From an uncultured Christiangramia sp. (lineage in GTDB: Bacteria > Bacteroidota > Bacteroidia > Flavobacteriales > Flavobacteriaceae): a stretch of DNA of 64,000 bases. Position numbers and translations under genes: made by a program. This document shows positions 36,654 to 46,287 of the stretch, piece by piece. Under the pieces are notes generated by a model, which searched no databases, was not told the DNA's origin, and saw nothing but the letters and a program-made list of their open reading frames with translations. Position 1 is the stretch's first letter. The number at the start of each line of letters is the position of its first letter. The stretch lies in the NCBI RefSeq assembly GCF_913046405.1, contig NZ_CAJWRQ010000001.1, forward strand, positions 1 through 64,000, read 5' to 3'.

Positions 36654-37433
36654 ATGGATGATAAATTACAAGTAGCCATTATTCAGGCTGAGCTGGAATG
36701 GGAAAATTCTGATGCGAATCTGGAGATGTTTTCAGAAAAGATAGAAGCGATCAGCGATAAGACAGAACTTATTGTATTGCCGGAAATGTTTACGACAGGG
36801 TTCAGTATGAATGCTGAAAATCTTGCTGAAGAAACAAATGGAAAGACGCTCAACTGGATGATCCAAACGGCTAAACATAGAAATGCAGCAATTACCGGAA
36901 GTGTGATCATAAAAGATCAGGGTGAATATTATAACCGACTATTTTTCGTATTTCCTGATGGGAATTATGAGATTTATGATAAACGACACACCTTCACTCT
37001 GGCAAAGGAACATCTTACGTATACCGCTGGAAAAGACAGGTTGATCGTAGAATACAAAGGATGGAAGATTTGTCCGCTGGTATGTTATGACCTTAGATTC
37101 CCGGTGTGGGCCAGAAATACCGATGATTATGACCTATTGATCTATGTAGCAAACTGGCCTGAGAAGCGTGTAAACGCGTGGGATGCATTACTGAAAGCTC
37201 GTGCTATTGAAAATATGAGCTACTGCATTGGATTGAATAGAACCGGCGAGGATGGAGATGGCTATATTTACAACGGGCATTCTGCTGCTTACGATGTTTT
37301 GGGTAATACTATAACCGGCCTGAATAGACCTGAAGAATTCGTGGAGGAATTCGAACTATCCAAAAAGAAAATGCTGGAAACCCGTGAGAAATTGAAATTC
37401 CTTCAGGATCGTGATTCTTTTAGTCTAGACTAA
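36654..37433 (+). CDS. Nitrilase-family amidase (omega-amidase/YafV-like)
   Basis: A 259-residue carbon-nitrogen hydrolase. The catalytic triad is visible: E44 (LIVLPEMFTTGF), K110 (EIYDKRHTFTLAKEH) and C144 (ICPLVCYDLRFPVWAR). The HTFTLAKEH and CYDLRFPVWARN segments point to the omega-amidase group, which hydrolyses alpha-ketoglutaramate or ketosuccinamate. The start is the ATG at 36654, because upstream codons need a TTG start and are not family-like. It overlaps the convergent lipoprotein gene by 14 bases. Confidence 0.9.
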   Translation: MDDKLQVAIIQAELEWENSDANLEMFSEKIEAISDKTELIVLPEMFTTGFSMNAENLAEETNGKTLNWMIQTAKHRNAAITGSVIIKDQGEYYNRLFFVFPDGNYEIYDKRHTFTLAKEHLTYTAGKDRLIVEYKGWKICPLVCYDLRFPVWARNTDDYDLLIYVANWPEKRVNAWDALLKARAIENMSYCIGLNRTGEDGDGYIYNGHSAAYDVLGNTITGLNRPEEFVEEFELSKKKMLETREKLKFLQDRDSFSLD

Positions 37434-39024
37434 ATTTGTAAGGTTGATCCCAGTTAGCGCGCACTTCCAAAGTGTCTCTTAAATACTGAATTCTTTCCGG
37501 CTGAATCTTTTTCAGGTAATTGCCTGTATCCCACTTTTGGTTGGCATTGCTGTCAAAAATAACTCGCACCAGGATATCCCCGGGATTGAGATAATTGAAA
37601 GTAAAATTAGACCGGTCTTCGGAGTATTGCTCCGCTAAAATTTCACCTTTAATATTCGTTAACTGCACGATCACTGGAAATTGCTGAATATTCTGAAGAT
37701 CTATGATAATAGTACCAAATGCCGAAAGATCTTTAGTGGTCATGTTTTTGTAAATGGTGTCATTCGTTTCTTCAAAAAGATCTGTGATCGCACCTGGATA
37801 GGCAGTGATATTATAATTATTTGAAGGCTTTTTCTCGAATTTCAGTCTCACTTCATTCAGCAATGGATCAAATTCAGCTTCAAAAGGAACATCAGTAGAA
37901 TCCATATCCATGATTCTGATCTGGTCTGCAGCATATTCAACGATTGGCGTGTTAGCTTTTAACTTAAAATCTTTGATCAAATCGCCATTTTCGGTTGAAA
38001 CCATCAATGAATCACGTTCCAGATTTCCCATTCTCGCGATTAAAGTATCCTGTGTCTCTGGAGAATTCACCGCAAACATGAGGGTGTCCAATCCCGGACT
38101 GGTATTATACCAGTAATACAAAGTGTCTTTTACAGGGTCCTTAATTATTCTCGAGCGATAACCTTCAGGCCTGGCGGATAGCAAATCGATTTTGATACTA
38201 TCGGGATCTGCATATCCTTCGTAACCAAAAATGATCTGGTTCCCTTTAAAATGATTAGGCCTTTTAGGTTCGAATTCGAGCTGTTCCTTGAAAACTGTAA
38301 GCTCAAAGGTTTCTTCAGTAGGAATCGTAATATCACCTTCTACAAAACCAATTTTTTCCTTTTTAGGATTATACAGATAGTTATCATTACTATCCATAAG
38401 CGCGACCATCCTGTAGGTTCCTGCCTTAAGATTTTCAAGACTGAAATTAAAAGTGCTATCCTGGGAGTAGGTGATATACCTTGGAGTTTCCTTGAAAACT
38501 ATGGAATCTGTGTAGGAAGTATCGGCTTCATAAAGCATTACAGAAATTACTTCTGAAGGTTCTTTCAACTTGGCGTCTTTAACAATTCCTGAAACTGCCA
38601 GTGAATCTATATAATCTCCTGTTGAAAATACATATTTGAAATAATCATAGGGATTCCCTTCATTATTGTCGACGATAGATTTTCCGAAGTTAATCGCATA
38701 GGTAGTATTTTCTTCCAAAGTATCCGTGATCTCTATCTTAATATCTTTTCTCGCTGTTCCCAAAGGCATGATGTTCGGCTTTGGGACCATGGGGGGAGAA
38801 ATAATGATTTGCTGGGAAGGTTTGTCCAGCTTAATATATTCATCGAAGTAAATTCGTATTTCTTCTTTGTCGAAATTCGTAGTAAAGTTTTCAGGGTTTG
38901 CTCTTAAGAATTTTGGCGGATCTTCATCTACCGGTCCGCCCTCGGGCATTCCTTTCTTTGCACACTGTACTGTGGTGAACAGAAGTATCAAAACGAGAAT
39001 AAAACCGGGTACTCTTTTCTTCAT
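37420..39024 (-). CDS. Ig-like domain lipoprotein (Big_5 type)
   Basis: A 534-residue surface or periplasmic protein with a lipoprotein signal (MKKRVPGFILVLILLFTTVQ, then C21) and GMPEGGPVDEDPPKFLRANP, the usual start of the bacterial Ig-like family in Bacteroidota. A first Ig-like domain follows (about 30-135, with TTYAINFGKSIVDNNEGNPY), then mixed beta domains and a C-terminal stretch with VRVIFDSNANQKWDTGNYLK. Exact role unknown; probably outer-membrane associated. Confidence 0.82.
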   Translation of the reverse strand: MKKRVPGFILVLILLFTTVQCAKKGMPEGGPVDEDPPKFLRANPENFTTNFDKEEIRIYFDEYIKLDKPSQQIIISPPMVPKPNIMPLGTARKDIKIEITDTLEENTTYAINFGKSIVDNNEGNPYDYFKYVFSTGDYIDSLAVSGIVKDAKLKEPSEVISVMLYEADTSYTDSIVFKETPRYITYSQDSTFNFSLENLKAGTYRMVALMDSNDNYLYNPKKEKIGFVEGDITIPTEETFELTVFKEQLEFEPKRPNHFKGNQIIFGYEGYADPDSIKIDLLSARPEGYRSRIIKDPVKDTLYYWYNTSPGLDTLMFAVNSPETQDTLIARMGNLERDSLMVSTENGDLIKDFKLKANTPIVEYAADQIRIMDMDSTDVPFEAEFDPLLNEVRLKFEKKPSNNYNITAYPGAITDLFEETNDTIYKNMTTKDLSAFGTIIIDLQNIQQFPVIVQLTNIKGEILAEQYSEDRSNFTFNYLNPGDILVRVIFDSNANQKWDTGNYLKKIQPERIQYLRDTLEVRANWDQPYKFSLD

Positions 39025-39081
39025 GAATGAAAGGGAATTCTTTTAGCAAAGAAACAATTATTTTGAATTACAACGCAATGC

Positions 39082-39762
39082 TTAGTGTGTAATTGCCATG
39101 GTGGCGATAGATATGCTGATATTTTCTATTTCAAGTAATTTATGAGCACAGGCTTCCAGAGTCGCTCCGGTCGTAACCAGATCATCAACCAGCAGCACAT
39201 TCTTTCCCTTCAATTCATCGGGCTTCTGAAGTTCGAGCGTTTGTTCAATTTTGCCCCATCTGGAGATCCTGCCTTTCCTCGTTTGTGTTTGCATGGCGTT
39301 TACTTTTAATAGAAAATCAGATCTATATTGAGCATTCAGTTTTTTGGCGATTTCGATTCCGAATGCTTCTACCTGGTTGTAACCACGTTCTTTTAACCTG
39401 GATTTATGCAAAGGAACAGGAAGAACCAGGTCTATTTCTCTGTATTCATCGATCGCTGATAGCTCTTCTCCCAGCCATGCACCAAGATAATTTCCAATTT
39501 CCTGGTGTCCGCGATACTTCAGATCATGGATTAGCTGCTGTACCCCAGATTTTTTTCTGAAATGTAATAATGCGGTTGCTTTGTCTATCTTTACCCTGCC
39601 CTGGAAAATTTTTTTGACCGGATTGTCGTTATCTAAATGATATCTGGTAACCGGAAGATCATGCAGGCAACTGGTGCAAAGTATATGCTCATTTTTCACA
39701 AGTTCTGCCTGGCAAATGTGACAGGAAGCCGGATAAAGAAGATTGATGAAATCGTGAAACAT
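39082..39762 (-). CDS. comF: ComF-family phosphoribosyltransferase-like protein
   Basis: The 226-residue ComF/GntX protein has an N-terminal zinc-finger-like module (LLYPASCHICQAEL with HILCTSCLHDLP, four Cys), LIHDLKYRGHQEIGNYLGAW, PVPLHKSRLKERGYNQVEAF, and a C-terminal PRPP-binding motif KNVLLVDDLVTTGATLEACA. ComF supports DNA uptake in naturally competent bacteria; the biochemical role is not settled. No other competence genes are in the window. Confidence 0.92.
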   Translation of the reverse strand: MFHDFINLLYPASCHICQAELVKNEHILCTSCLHDLPVTRYHLDNDNPVKKIFQGRVKIDKATALLHFRKKSGVQQLIHDLKYRGHQEIGNYLGAWLGEELSAIDEYREIDLVLPVPLHKSRLKERGYNQVEAFGIEIAKKLNAQYRSDFLLKVNAMQTQTRKGRISRWGKIEQTLELQKPDELKGKNVLLVDDLVTTGATLEACAHKLLEIENISISIATMAITH

Positions 39763-39824
39763 TTGTTAATGGCTTGTACCAGACTTGGTTAAACGTATAA
39801 ATTTACAAACTAAATTGATTCATA

Positions 39825-40706
39825 ATGACAGAAAATAAAAGCAATACTGCATTAAAAGTTCTTACAGGTGTACTTGCCGTGGCGCTTATTGCCCTGAGTA
39901 TTTACACCATCAAATTCTATAACGAAGAAAAGGAGAATAAAGAGATCCTTCAGAAGGAAAAAACAGTTATAGAGGATGAATTGAACGAACTTATCATTAA
40001 ATACGATGAGGCAATCGATGAGAATGAGGTGATGGATCAGGACCTGGTAAATGCGCGTGATCGAATTACCAGATTATTAGATTCAGTAAAAGATAATGAA
40101 GCGAATCTGGTTATGATCTCGAGATATAGAAGAGAGATCGGTAATTTAAAAGCTGAGAAAGACAGATTATTCCGCGTGGTAGATAGTTTAAGTGCGCAGA
40201 ATCAACAATTGAGTACTTCTCTGGATAGTACAAGCGTTGCTTTGCAGGAAAGAACAAGATTTTCAGATTCTTTGCGTAATACGAACCAAAGTCTTTCCAC
40301 AAAGGTGGACAAGGCGGCACGTCTTAAGATCACAGGTTTAAAAGGAGAAGGTGTCATCGTTAGGAATAGCGGAAAACTAGTTGAAAATGATAGAACGGGA
40401 CGGATTGACCAGATTAGAACCTGTTTTACTCTAACGGCTAATGATCTTGCAGATACAGGAGAGAAAACTATGTATGTTCAGGTTTATAACCCTGAAAATG
40501 AACTCGTAGGTGACCAGATCGTGGTGCAACATGAAGGTGGAGCCATGGTTTATAGCGCATCTTCGAAAGTATTCTACGAAAAAGATGAACTGGATGTTTG
40601 TATTCTTTCTAATACAGATGAGGATAAACTACTGGAAGGAACTTATAAGGTCTATGTTTATAATGACGCTGTTCTTCTTGCGAATGGAAGTTTCAGCCTG
40701 AGATAG
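39825..40706 (+). CDS. Membrane-anchored coiled-coil protein
   Basis: A 293-residue protein with a short cytosolic tail, one transmembrane helix (LKVLTGVLAVALIALSIYTI), a long coiled coil (about 35-160) and a C-terminal beta-rich domain (about 165-293, including TCFTLTANDLADTGEKTMYV and GTYKVYVYNDAVLLANGSFS). The layout suggests a periplasmic scaffold. Family not recognised. It lies just ahead of glyS, separated by a terminator. Confidence 0.8.
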   Translation: MTENKSNTALKVLTGVLAVALIALSIYTIKFYNEEKENKEILQKEKTVIEDELNELIIKYDEAIDENEVMDQDLVNARDRITRLLDSVKDNEANLVMISRYRREIGNLKAEKDRLFRVVDSLSAQNQQLSTSLDSTSVALQERTRFSDSLRNTNQSLSTKVDKAARLKITGLKGEGVIVRNSGKLVENDRTGRIDQIRTCFTLTANDLADTGEKTMYVQVYNPENELVGDQIVVQHEGGAMVYSASSKVFYEKDELDVCILSNTDEDKLLEGTYKVYVYNDAVLLANGSFSLR

Positions 40707-40728
40707 ATTATTAAAATATAAAATACAG

Positions 40729-40760
40729 ACCGCCTTGAAGCTTATTCAGGGCGGTTTTTT
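40729..40760 (+). terminator. Terminator abutting the glyS promoter
   Basis: ACCGCCTTGAA pairs with TTCAGGGCGGT (one bulged base) and is followed by a T run ending at 40760. The glyS -7 box begins at the next base. Confidence 0.8.
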
Positions 40761-40768
40761 TATTTTTG
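40761..40768 (+). promoter_or_regulatory. glyS -7 box, four bases before the start codon
   Basis: TATTTTTG matches TAnnTTTG and is separated from the ATG at 40773 by TTCC only. Transcription would start at about the A of the ATG, implying a leaderless glyS message. Confidence 0.45.
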
Positions 40769-40772
40769 TTCC

Positions 40773-42317
40773 ATGGCAAAACAAGAAGACCTTTTTAAGA
40801 ACGTGATTTCCCATTCGAAGGAGTATGGGTATATTTTTCAATCCAGTGAGATCTATGATGGCCTGAGTGCTGTATATGACTATGGCCAGAATGGAGCTGA
40901 GCTGAAGAAAAACATTAAGGAATACTGGTGGAGAAGTATGACGCAGTTACACCAGAATATTGTTGGGATAGATGCTTCAATCTTAATGCATCCCACCACC
41001 TGGAAGGCTTCTGGCCACGTCGATGCCTTTAATGATCCTCTTATTGACAATAAAGATTCTAAAAAGAGATATCGCGCAGATGTTCTGGTAGAGGATTATG
41101 CTGAAAAGCTACTTCAGAAGGCAGAAAAGGAAATAGCAAAAGCGAAGAAAAGGTTTGGTGAAGATTTCGATGAAGAAATGTACAGGCAGACTAATCCAAG
41201 AGTGCAAAGATATCTTAGTGATCGCAAAGAGATCCTTGAAAGACTGGCTCGCTCGCTTACCAATGAAGATCTTGCTGATGTCAAAAAGTTGATAGAAGAA
41301 CTTGAAATCGCAGATCCCGATACAGGTTCTAAGAACTGGACTGAAGTTAGACAGTTCAACCTCATGTTTGGAACAAAACTGGGAGCTTCAGCCGATTCTG
41401 CTACAGATTTATACCTGAGACCTGAAACTGCTCAGGGTATCTTTGTAAACTTTCTGAATGTTCAGAAAACAGGGAGAATGAAAATTCCTTTCGGGATAGC
41501 ACAGATCGGTAAAGCCTTCAGAAATGAAATTGTAGCCAGACAGTTCATCTTCAGAATGAGAGAGTTTGAACAAATGGAAATGCAATTTTTTGTACGACCA
41601 GGTGAAGAACTTGAATGGTACGAGAAATGGAAAGAAATAAGATTGAACTGGCATAGATCACTAGGTCTGGGTGAAGAGAATTATAGATTCCATGACCATG
41701 AAAAATTAGCACATTACGCTAACGCAGCTGCAGATATAGAATTTGATTTCCCATTTGGATTTAAGGAACTTGAAGGAATTCATTCAAGAACAGATTTTGA
41801 CCTTAAAGCTCACGAAGAACACTCTGGTAAAAAGCTGAGGTTCTACGATCCTGAGCTCAAAGAGAATTATGTGCCTTACGTGATTGAAACCTCGATAGGT
41901 CTTGATCGTATGTTCCTGGCAGTTCTATCATCTTCGTTAAAAGAAGAACAATTGGAAGACGGGAATACTCGTACAGTATTAAAACTTCCTGCGGTACTGG
42001 CTCCAACAAAAGCAGCAGTATTGCCACTGGTCAAGAAAGACGGCTTGCCGGAACTCGCCCATAAGATCATTGATGAACTACAATGGGATTTCAGAGTGCA
42101 GTATGATGAGAAAGATGCAATAGGACGTAGATATAGAAGACAGGATGCTGCCGGAACTCCGCTTTGTATTACGGTAGATCATGACTCTCTGGAAGATGAT
42201 TCAGTAACTGTAAGATTCCGAGATACCATGGAACAGAAAAGAGTAAAAATCTCTGAACTCGATGCATTGATAAGAAAAGAAACCGACTTTAAAACCTGGA
42301 TGAAAGATTTCGTTTAG
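40773..42317 (+). CDS. glyS: Glycine--tRNA ligase, dimeric type
   Basis: This 514-residue class II synthetase is of the alpha2 type common outside proteobacteria. Seen: the N-terminal SKEYGYIFQSSEIYDGLSAV, YGQNGAELKKNIKEYWWRSM, the ADSATDLYLRPETAQGIFVN segment, FGIAQIGKAFRNEIVARQFI (motif 2), EFEQMEMQFFV, SIGLDRMFLAVLSSS (motif 3), and a C-terminal anticodon-binding domain (about 410-514, with VQYDEKDAIGRRYRRQDAAG). Length is normal. Confidence 0.98.
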   Translation: MAKQEDLFKNVISHSKEYGYIFQSSEIYDGLSAVYDYGQNGAELKKNIKEYWWRSMTQLHQNIVGIDASILMHPTTWKASGHVDAFNDPLIDNKDSKKRYRADVLVEDYAEKLLQKAEKEIAKAKKRFGEDFDEEMYRQTNPRVQRYLSDRKEILERLARSLTNEDLADVKKLIEELEIADPDTGSKNWTEVRQFNLMFGTKLGASADSATDLYLRPETAQGIFVNFLNVQKTGRMKIPFGIAQIGKAFRNEIVARQFIFRMREFEQMEMQFFVRPGEELEWYEKWKEIRLNWHRSLGLGEENYRFHDHEKLAHYANAAADIEFDFPFGFKELEGIHSRTDFDLKAHEEHSGKKLRFYDPELKENYVPYVIETSIGLDRMFLAVLSSSLKEEQLEDGNTRTVLKLPAVLAPTKAAVLPLVKKDGLPELAHKIIDELQWDFRVQYDEKDAIGRRYRRQDAAGTPLCITVDHDSLEDDSVTVRFRDTMEQKRVKISELDALIRKETDFKTWMKDFV

Positions 42318-42347
42318 AAATATTCATTTCTGGTATAGTCCCGATAT

Positions 42348-42379
42348 AAAGGCAATTAAGCGATTAATTGCCTTTTTTA
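42348..42379 (+). terminator. glyS terminator
   Basis: GGCAATTAA, loop GCGA, TTAATTGCC, then a run of six T. Perfect stem. Confidence 0.88.
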
Positions 42380-42437
42380 TATTGATTAAATTTGATAATG
42401 TCTATTTTTAGTCATTATTGAAGTTGATGCATTCGCG

Positions 42438-45434
42438 ATGAAAAAATATATACTATTACTTCCTCTTTTATTTCTTTTTCAGCTGAACGTTTTTTCCCAG
42501 CAGAAAGAAAGAATGGGACCTGCATTCATAGATTCTGCCAGCGTAATTAAATCGGGAGCACTTTCAAAAAAACGATTGATTCCTTCTACCAAAAAGCAAA
42601 AGCTTTATAATCCGAGAAACAGGGGGATCAACAAGATCGTTCCAGGAAAAGGCCTGCCAAAAAGAGATGATCCTACTGTTCAAAAGAAAAAAGGTGATAT
42701 CCCGGCGAAAGCGCCAATATTTACTTTTGATGGAGCAGATACGAGATCAACTCCCTCAGATCCTACCGGTGCCGTAGGCCGAAATCATTACGTGAATGCA
42801 TGGAATTCTGAATTTGCGATCTGGGATAAGCAGGGAAATGTTTTAATTCCTGGTTCTTCGCTCGCTAGTATCGGTGGAGCTTTCAATGATGAAACCGATG
42901 GGGATCCTATCGTTTTCTACGATGAGTCGGCAGATAGGTTCGTGGTAATGCAATTTAGCGATGACCTTGCACCAAGAGGTACGAGTAATTCTCCGGCAGC
43001 ACTGCTTTTTGCAGTTTCTCAGGGTCCCGACCCCGTAAATAGTGGATGGTATACCTATAGATTTGACCTGGAATCACTGCCAGATTACCCGAAAATTTCA
43101 CTTTGGAGCGATGGTTATTATATCACTACCAACAAGGATGCTTTAGAACCACAGGGTAAAGAAATAGTTTATGTACTGGAGCGTGATAAAATGCTGGCTG
43201 GTGCAAATGATGTTAGAATACTGGGCTTTCCTTTACCGGGAATTCAGAATAACGGTTTCTACAGTCCGGCAGGTTTTAGTGTGATGGGATCAGATCTTCC
43301 GCCTGCGGGAGATGCACCAATAATTTATTTACAGGACGATCAATGGGCCGGGGTAAATGAAGATCATTTAAAGATCTGGCTTATGGATGTAAACTGGGAG
43401 GACCTTTCTTCTTCCAGCATAAGGTTAAGTCAGGAACTTACTGATGGTGTTTCACCATTTATAGCGACTTTTGATGGTGGTAGCTTTAAGAATCTTGCTC
43501 AGCCGGGAAGTGATACAGATATTGATGCCCTGCAAGGTGCCATGATGTATATGACGCAGTATCGCAGGTTCGAAGACCACAATTCGGTCGTAATGAACTT
43601 TGTGGTAGATGTGGATGCTAGTCCTGCGGAACATGCAGGCATTCGCTGGTATGAACTAAGACAGGCGAACGATGGCGCAGCCTGGAGCGTTTACCAGGAA
43701 GGTACTTACGCCCCGGATCCGAGTGATAGATTTAGCGGAAGCATAGGGATAGATGCCCGGGGAAATATAGCTCTTGGTTTTACAATTCTGGATGATAATC
43801 CTGTGGATCCAATTTTCCCATCCATTCGTTATACCGGGCGATATGTGAACGACGCATTGGGAGTCATGAGCATCGAAGAGCAGAGCATTGTGGAGGGATT
43901 GAGTCCGCAGCCCAGTCCTTTTGGTCGCTATGGAGACTATGCGCATCTAAGCATAGACCCGGTAGATGACCTTACCTTCTGGCATAATGCGGAATATTTT
44001 GAAGGAACAAGACGTCTTAATAAAGTGGGAGTTTTTAGATTTTCTGCAACAGAACTCAACGATATTGGAGTGATTAGCCTGGAAAGTCCCGAAGATGCAA
44101 GTTTAACCGCTTCAGAACAAATTAGCATCAGACTTAGAAACTTCGGACTTAATCCTCAATCTAATTTTGAGATCAGCTATACCATAAATGGTGGTGAAAC
44201 GGTAACTCAGACCTATACTGAAACCATTCCTGCGGAAAGTGTTGCTGAATTTAATTTTTCTGAACTCGCAGATCTTTCCGAAGTAGGCCAGATCTATACA
44301 CTGGTGATCTCTACCAGTCTTGAGGGCGATGTCAATCCTGGAAACGATAGTATTGAAGCTGAGGTAAAGAATTTACCACCTAATGATGTTGGAGTTACTT
44401 CCATCGACGCGCCGGAATCTGGAGAGAACCTGAGTGCTTCTGAGCAGGTGACGGTCACGATCGAAAACTTTGGTGGAGAGCCACAAAGCAATATCCCGGT
44501 TTCTTATCAGGTTGGAAATAATGCTACCGTTTCTGAAGTTTTTAATGGTACCCTTGAAGTAGGAGGTCTTGAAGTTTATACTTTTAATCAGACTTCTAAT
44601 TTTTCAAGTTCCGGGCGATATACGATTACGGCCAGAACCAGGCTGGCAAACGACTTTGATCCATCGAACGATTCAGAAAGAACGTCGGTTGCTAATTTAG
44701 ATTGTATTCCTGAAGGTTCAGATTGCTCTCAGGGAGATGGCATATTTTATTTCGAGATCAATGATTTTGTAAATGAAAGGATTCCATGTACTACAGGATA
44801 TCTTGATTTTATTGGAGGTACTACGAATCTTGATCGATCAATCAACGATTACAGCGTAACTGTTCAAACCAATTTTGCAGATGATGATGTTGAGAAGTTT
44901 TCCATGTGGATCGATCTAAACGATAACGCGGTTTTTGAAGATTCTGAAAGACTGATCACTTCAGAAGTGATTCCGGAAATCAATACACCTTTTACCTATA
45001 ATTTCAGTTTACCTGAAAATGCTACATTGGGACAACACTTACTTAGAATAAGAGCTGGTGATACCAGTTTTGATGGAGATCTAAATGATCCATGTTCAGT
45101 AATAGCCTATGGAACAACACATGATTATTCAGTAAATATCATTGACAGTACTTTAGATATTGAAGACTTCATCCTGAATGAAGCTGAATTGATCGTGGTT
45201 TCAGATCCAACAGTAGAAGGACTTTACAGGGTAGTAATGGAAACAAGCTTTAATGAACCTCTACGCCTCACTGTTCATGATATTAGCGGCCAATTGCTCC
45301 TGGAAAACCTGATCCTTAATGAAGGAGATGGTTATGTCTACGATCTGGATATGTCATACGCTGCGAGGGGAGTTTACCTGGTTCGCGTAGGTACCCGAAA
45401 AGTTGGAAAAGTAAAACGCTTTATCGTAAAATAA
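42438..45434 (+). CDS. T9SS-exported protein with CARDB and GEVED domains
   Basis: A 998-residue secreted protein with a signal peptide (MKKYILLLPLLFLFQLNVFS), a large N-terminal region (about 80-530) that looks like a propeller-type fold (repeated short Asp/Gly-rich strands; no catalytic motif seen), two CARDB-like Ig repeats (about 535-640 and 650-752; both start with the pattern GV-S-ESPE/DAPE and contain SEQ then NFG), a GEVED domain (about 760-910, DLNDNAVFEDSERL and GTTHDYSV), and a type IX sorting domain (about 915-998, ending ARGVYLVRV, then VGKVKRFIVK). It is predicted to be surface attached or released through type IX secretion. Ligand unknown. Confidence 0.85.
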   Translation: MKKYILLLPLLFLFQLNVFSQQKERMGPAFIDSASVIKSGALSKKRLIPSTKKQKLYNPRNRGINKIVPGKGLPKRDDPTVQKKKGDIPAKAPIFTFDGADTRSTPSDPTGAVGRNHYVNAWNSEFAIWDKQGNVLIPGSSLASIGGAFNDETDGDPIVFYDESADRFVVMQFSDDLAPRGTSNSPAALLFAVSQGPDPVNSGWYTYRFDLESLPDYPKISLWSDGYYITTNKDALEPQGKEIVYVLERDKMLAGANDVRILGFPLPGIQNNGFYSPAGFSVMGSDLPPAGDAPIIYLQDDQWAGVNEDHLKIWLMDVNWEDLSSSSIRLSQELTDGVSPFIATFDGGSFKNLAQPGSDTDIDALQGAMMYMTQYRRFEDHNSVVMNFVVDVDASPAEHAGIRWYELRQANDGAAWSVYQEGTYAPDPSDRFSGSIGIDARGNIALGFTILDDNPVDPIFPSIRYTGRYVNDALGVMSIEEQSIVEGLSPQPSPFGRYGDYAHLSIDPVDDLTFWHNAEYFEGTRRLNKVGVFRFSATELNDIGVISLESPEDASLTASEQISIRLRNFGLNPQSNFEISYTINGGETVTQTYTETIPAESVAEFNFSELADLSEVGQIYTLVISTSLEGDVNPGNDSIEAEVKNLPPNDVGVTSIDAPESGENLSASEQVTVTIENFGGEPQSNIPVSYQVGNNATVSEVFNGTLEVGGLEVYTFNQTSNFSSSGRYTITARTRLANDFDPSNDSERTSVANLDCIPEGSDCSQGDGIFYFEINDFVNERIPCTTGYLDFIGGTTNLDRSINDYSVTVQTNFADDDVEKFSMWIDLNDNAVFEDSERLITSEVIPEINTPFTYNFSLPENATLGQHLLRIRAGDTSFDGDLNDPCSVIAYGTTHDYSVNIIDSTLDIEDFILNEAELIVVSDPTVEGLYRVVMETSFNEPLRLTVHDISGQLLLENLILNEGDGYVYDLDMSYAARGVYLVRVGTRKVGKVKRFIVK

Positions 45435-45454
45435 CGATCATTTTAAATAAATCA

Positions 45455-45499
45455 TAACGCTATCCGGGACGACGAAAAGTTCAGATAGCGTTATTTTTG
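45455..45499 (+). terminator. Terminator fused to the xth promoter
   Basis: TAACGCTATC (45455-45464) pairs perfectly with GATAGCGTTA (45484-45493) across a 19-base loop, followed by TTTTTG. The same bases spell TATTTTTG (45492-45499), a TAnnTTTG -7 box 16 bases ahead of the xth ATG. One element seems to end the upstream gene and start xth. Confidence 0.65.
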
Positions 45500-45515
45500 C
45501 GCAAATTCGACTCCT

Positions 45516-46280
45516 ATGACTATAATATCATATAATGTAAACGGCATCAGGGCTGCCATCAGGAAAGGTTTTCTTGACTGGTTGCAACAGGCAAATCCAG
45601 ATGTAGTTCTTATTCAGGAAATAAAAGCTACTCCAGAACAACTTGATCTGGAAGTCTTCGAAAAAGCTGGCTATCCATATCAATACTGGTATCCGGCAAC
45701 TAAGAAAGGATATAGTGGCGTGGCAATTTTGAGTAAAACTAAACCAGATCATGTAGAATATGGCACCGGGATCGATTATATGGATTATGAAGGGCGTGTG
45801 ATTCGAGCAGATTTTGGAGAACTTTCAGTCATGAGTCTTTATCTGCCATCGGGTACCAATACCGCAAGGCTCGATTTTAAGTTCAAATTCATGGAAGACT
45901 TCCAGTATTATATAGATGAACTTAAAAATTCCAGACCTAATTTGATCATTGGAGGGGATTATAACATTTGTCACGAAGCCATCGATATTCATGATCCTGT
46001 GCGGTTGAAAAACACTTCCGGATTTCTTCCTGAAGAACGACAATGGATCGACAGGTTGATGCAAAGTGGCTTTATAGATAGCTTCCGTCATTTTAATGAG
46101 GAACCAGATCAATATTCCTGGTGGAGTTACAGAGCCAATGCACGAAATAATAATAAAGGATGGAGAATCGATTATAACCTGGTAGCAGCACCCTTGAAAG
46201 ATCGCCTGAAAAGAGCAGTTATTCTGCCTGAAGCATACCATAGCGACCATTGTCCCGTTTTAGTAGAAATCGAAAAATAA
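45516..46280 (+). CDS. xth: Exodeoxyribonuclease III
   Basis: The 254-residue AP endonuclease/exonuclease works in base-excision repair. Seen: ISYNVNGIRAAIRKGFLDWL, VVLIQEIKATPEQ with the metal-binding Glu, YSGVAILSKTKP, IIGGDYNICHEAIDIHDP, and the catalytic YHSDHCPVLVEI at the end. All key EEP-family residues are present. It is followed by the OmpA gene at seven bases. Confidence 0.97.
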   Translation: MTIISYNVNGIRAAIRKGFLDWLQQANPDVVLIQEIKATPEQLDLEVFEKAGYPYQYWYPATKKGYSGVAILSKTKPDHVEYGTGIDYMDYEGRVIRADFGELSVMSLYLPSGTNTARLDFKFKFMEDFQYYIDELKNSRPNLIIGGDYNICHEAIDIHDPVRLKNTSGFLPEERQWIDRLMQSGFIDSFRHFNEEPDQYSWWSYRANARNNNKGWRIDYNLVAAPLKDRLKRAVILPEAYHSDHCPVLVEIEK

Positions 46281-46287
46281 AGAAATT

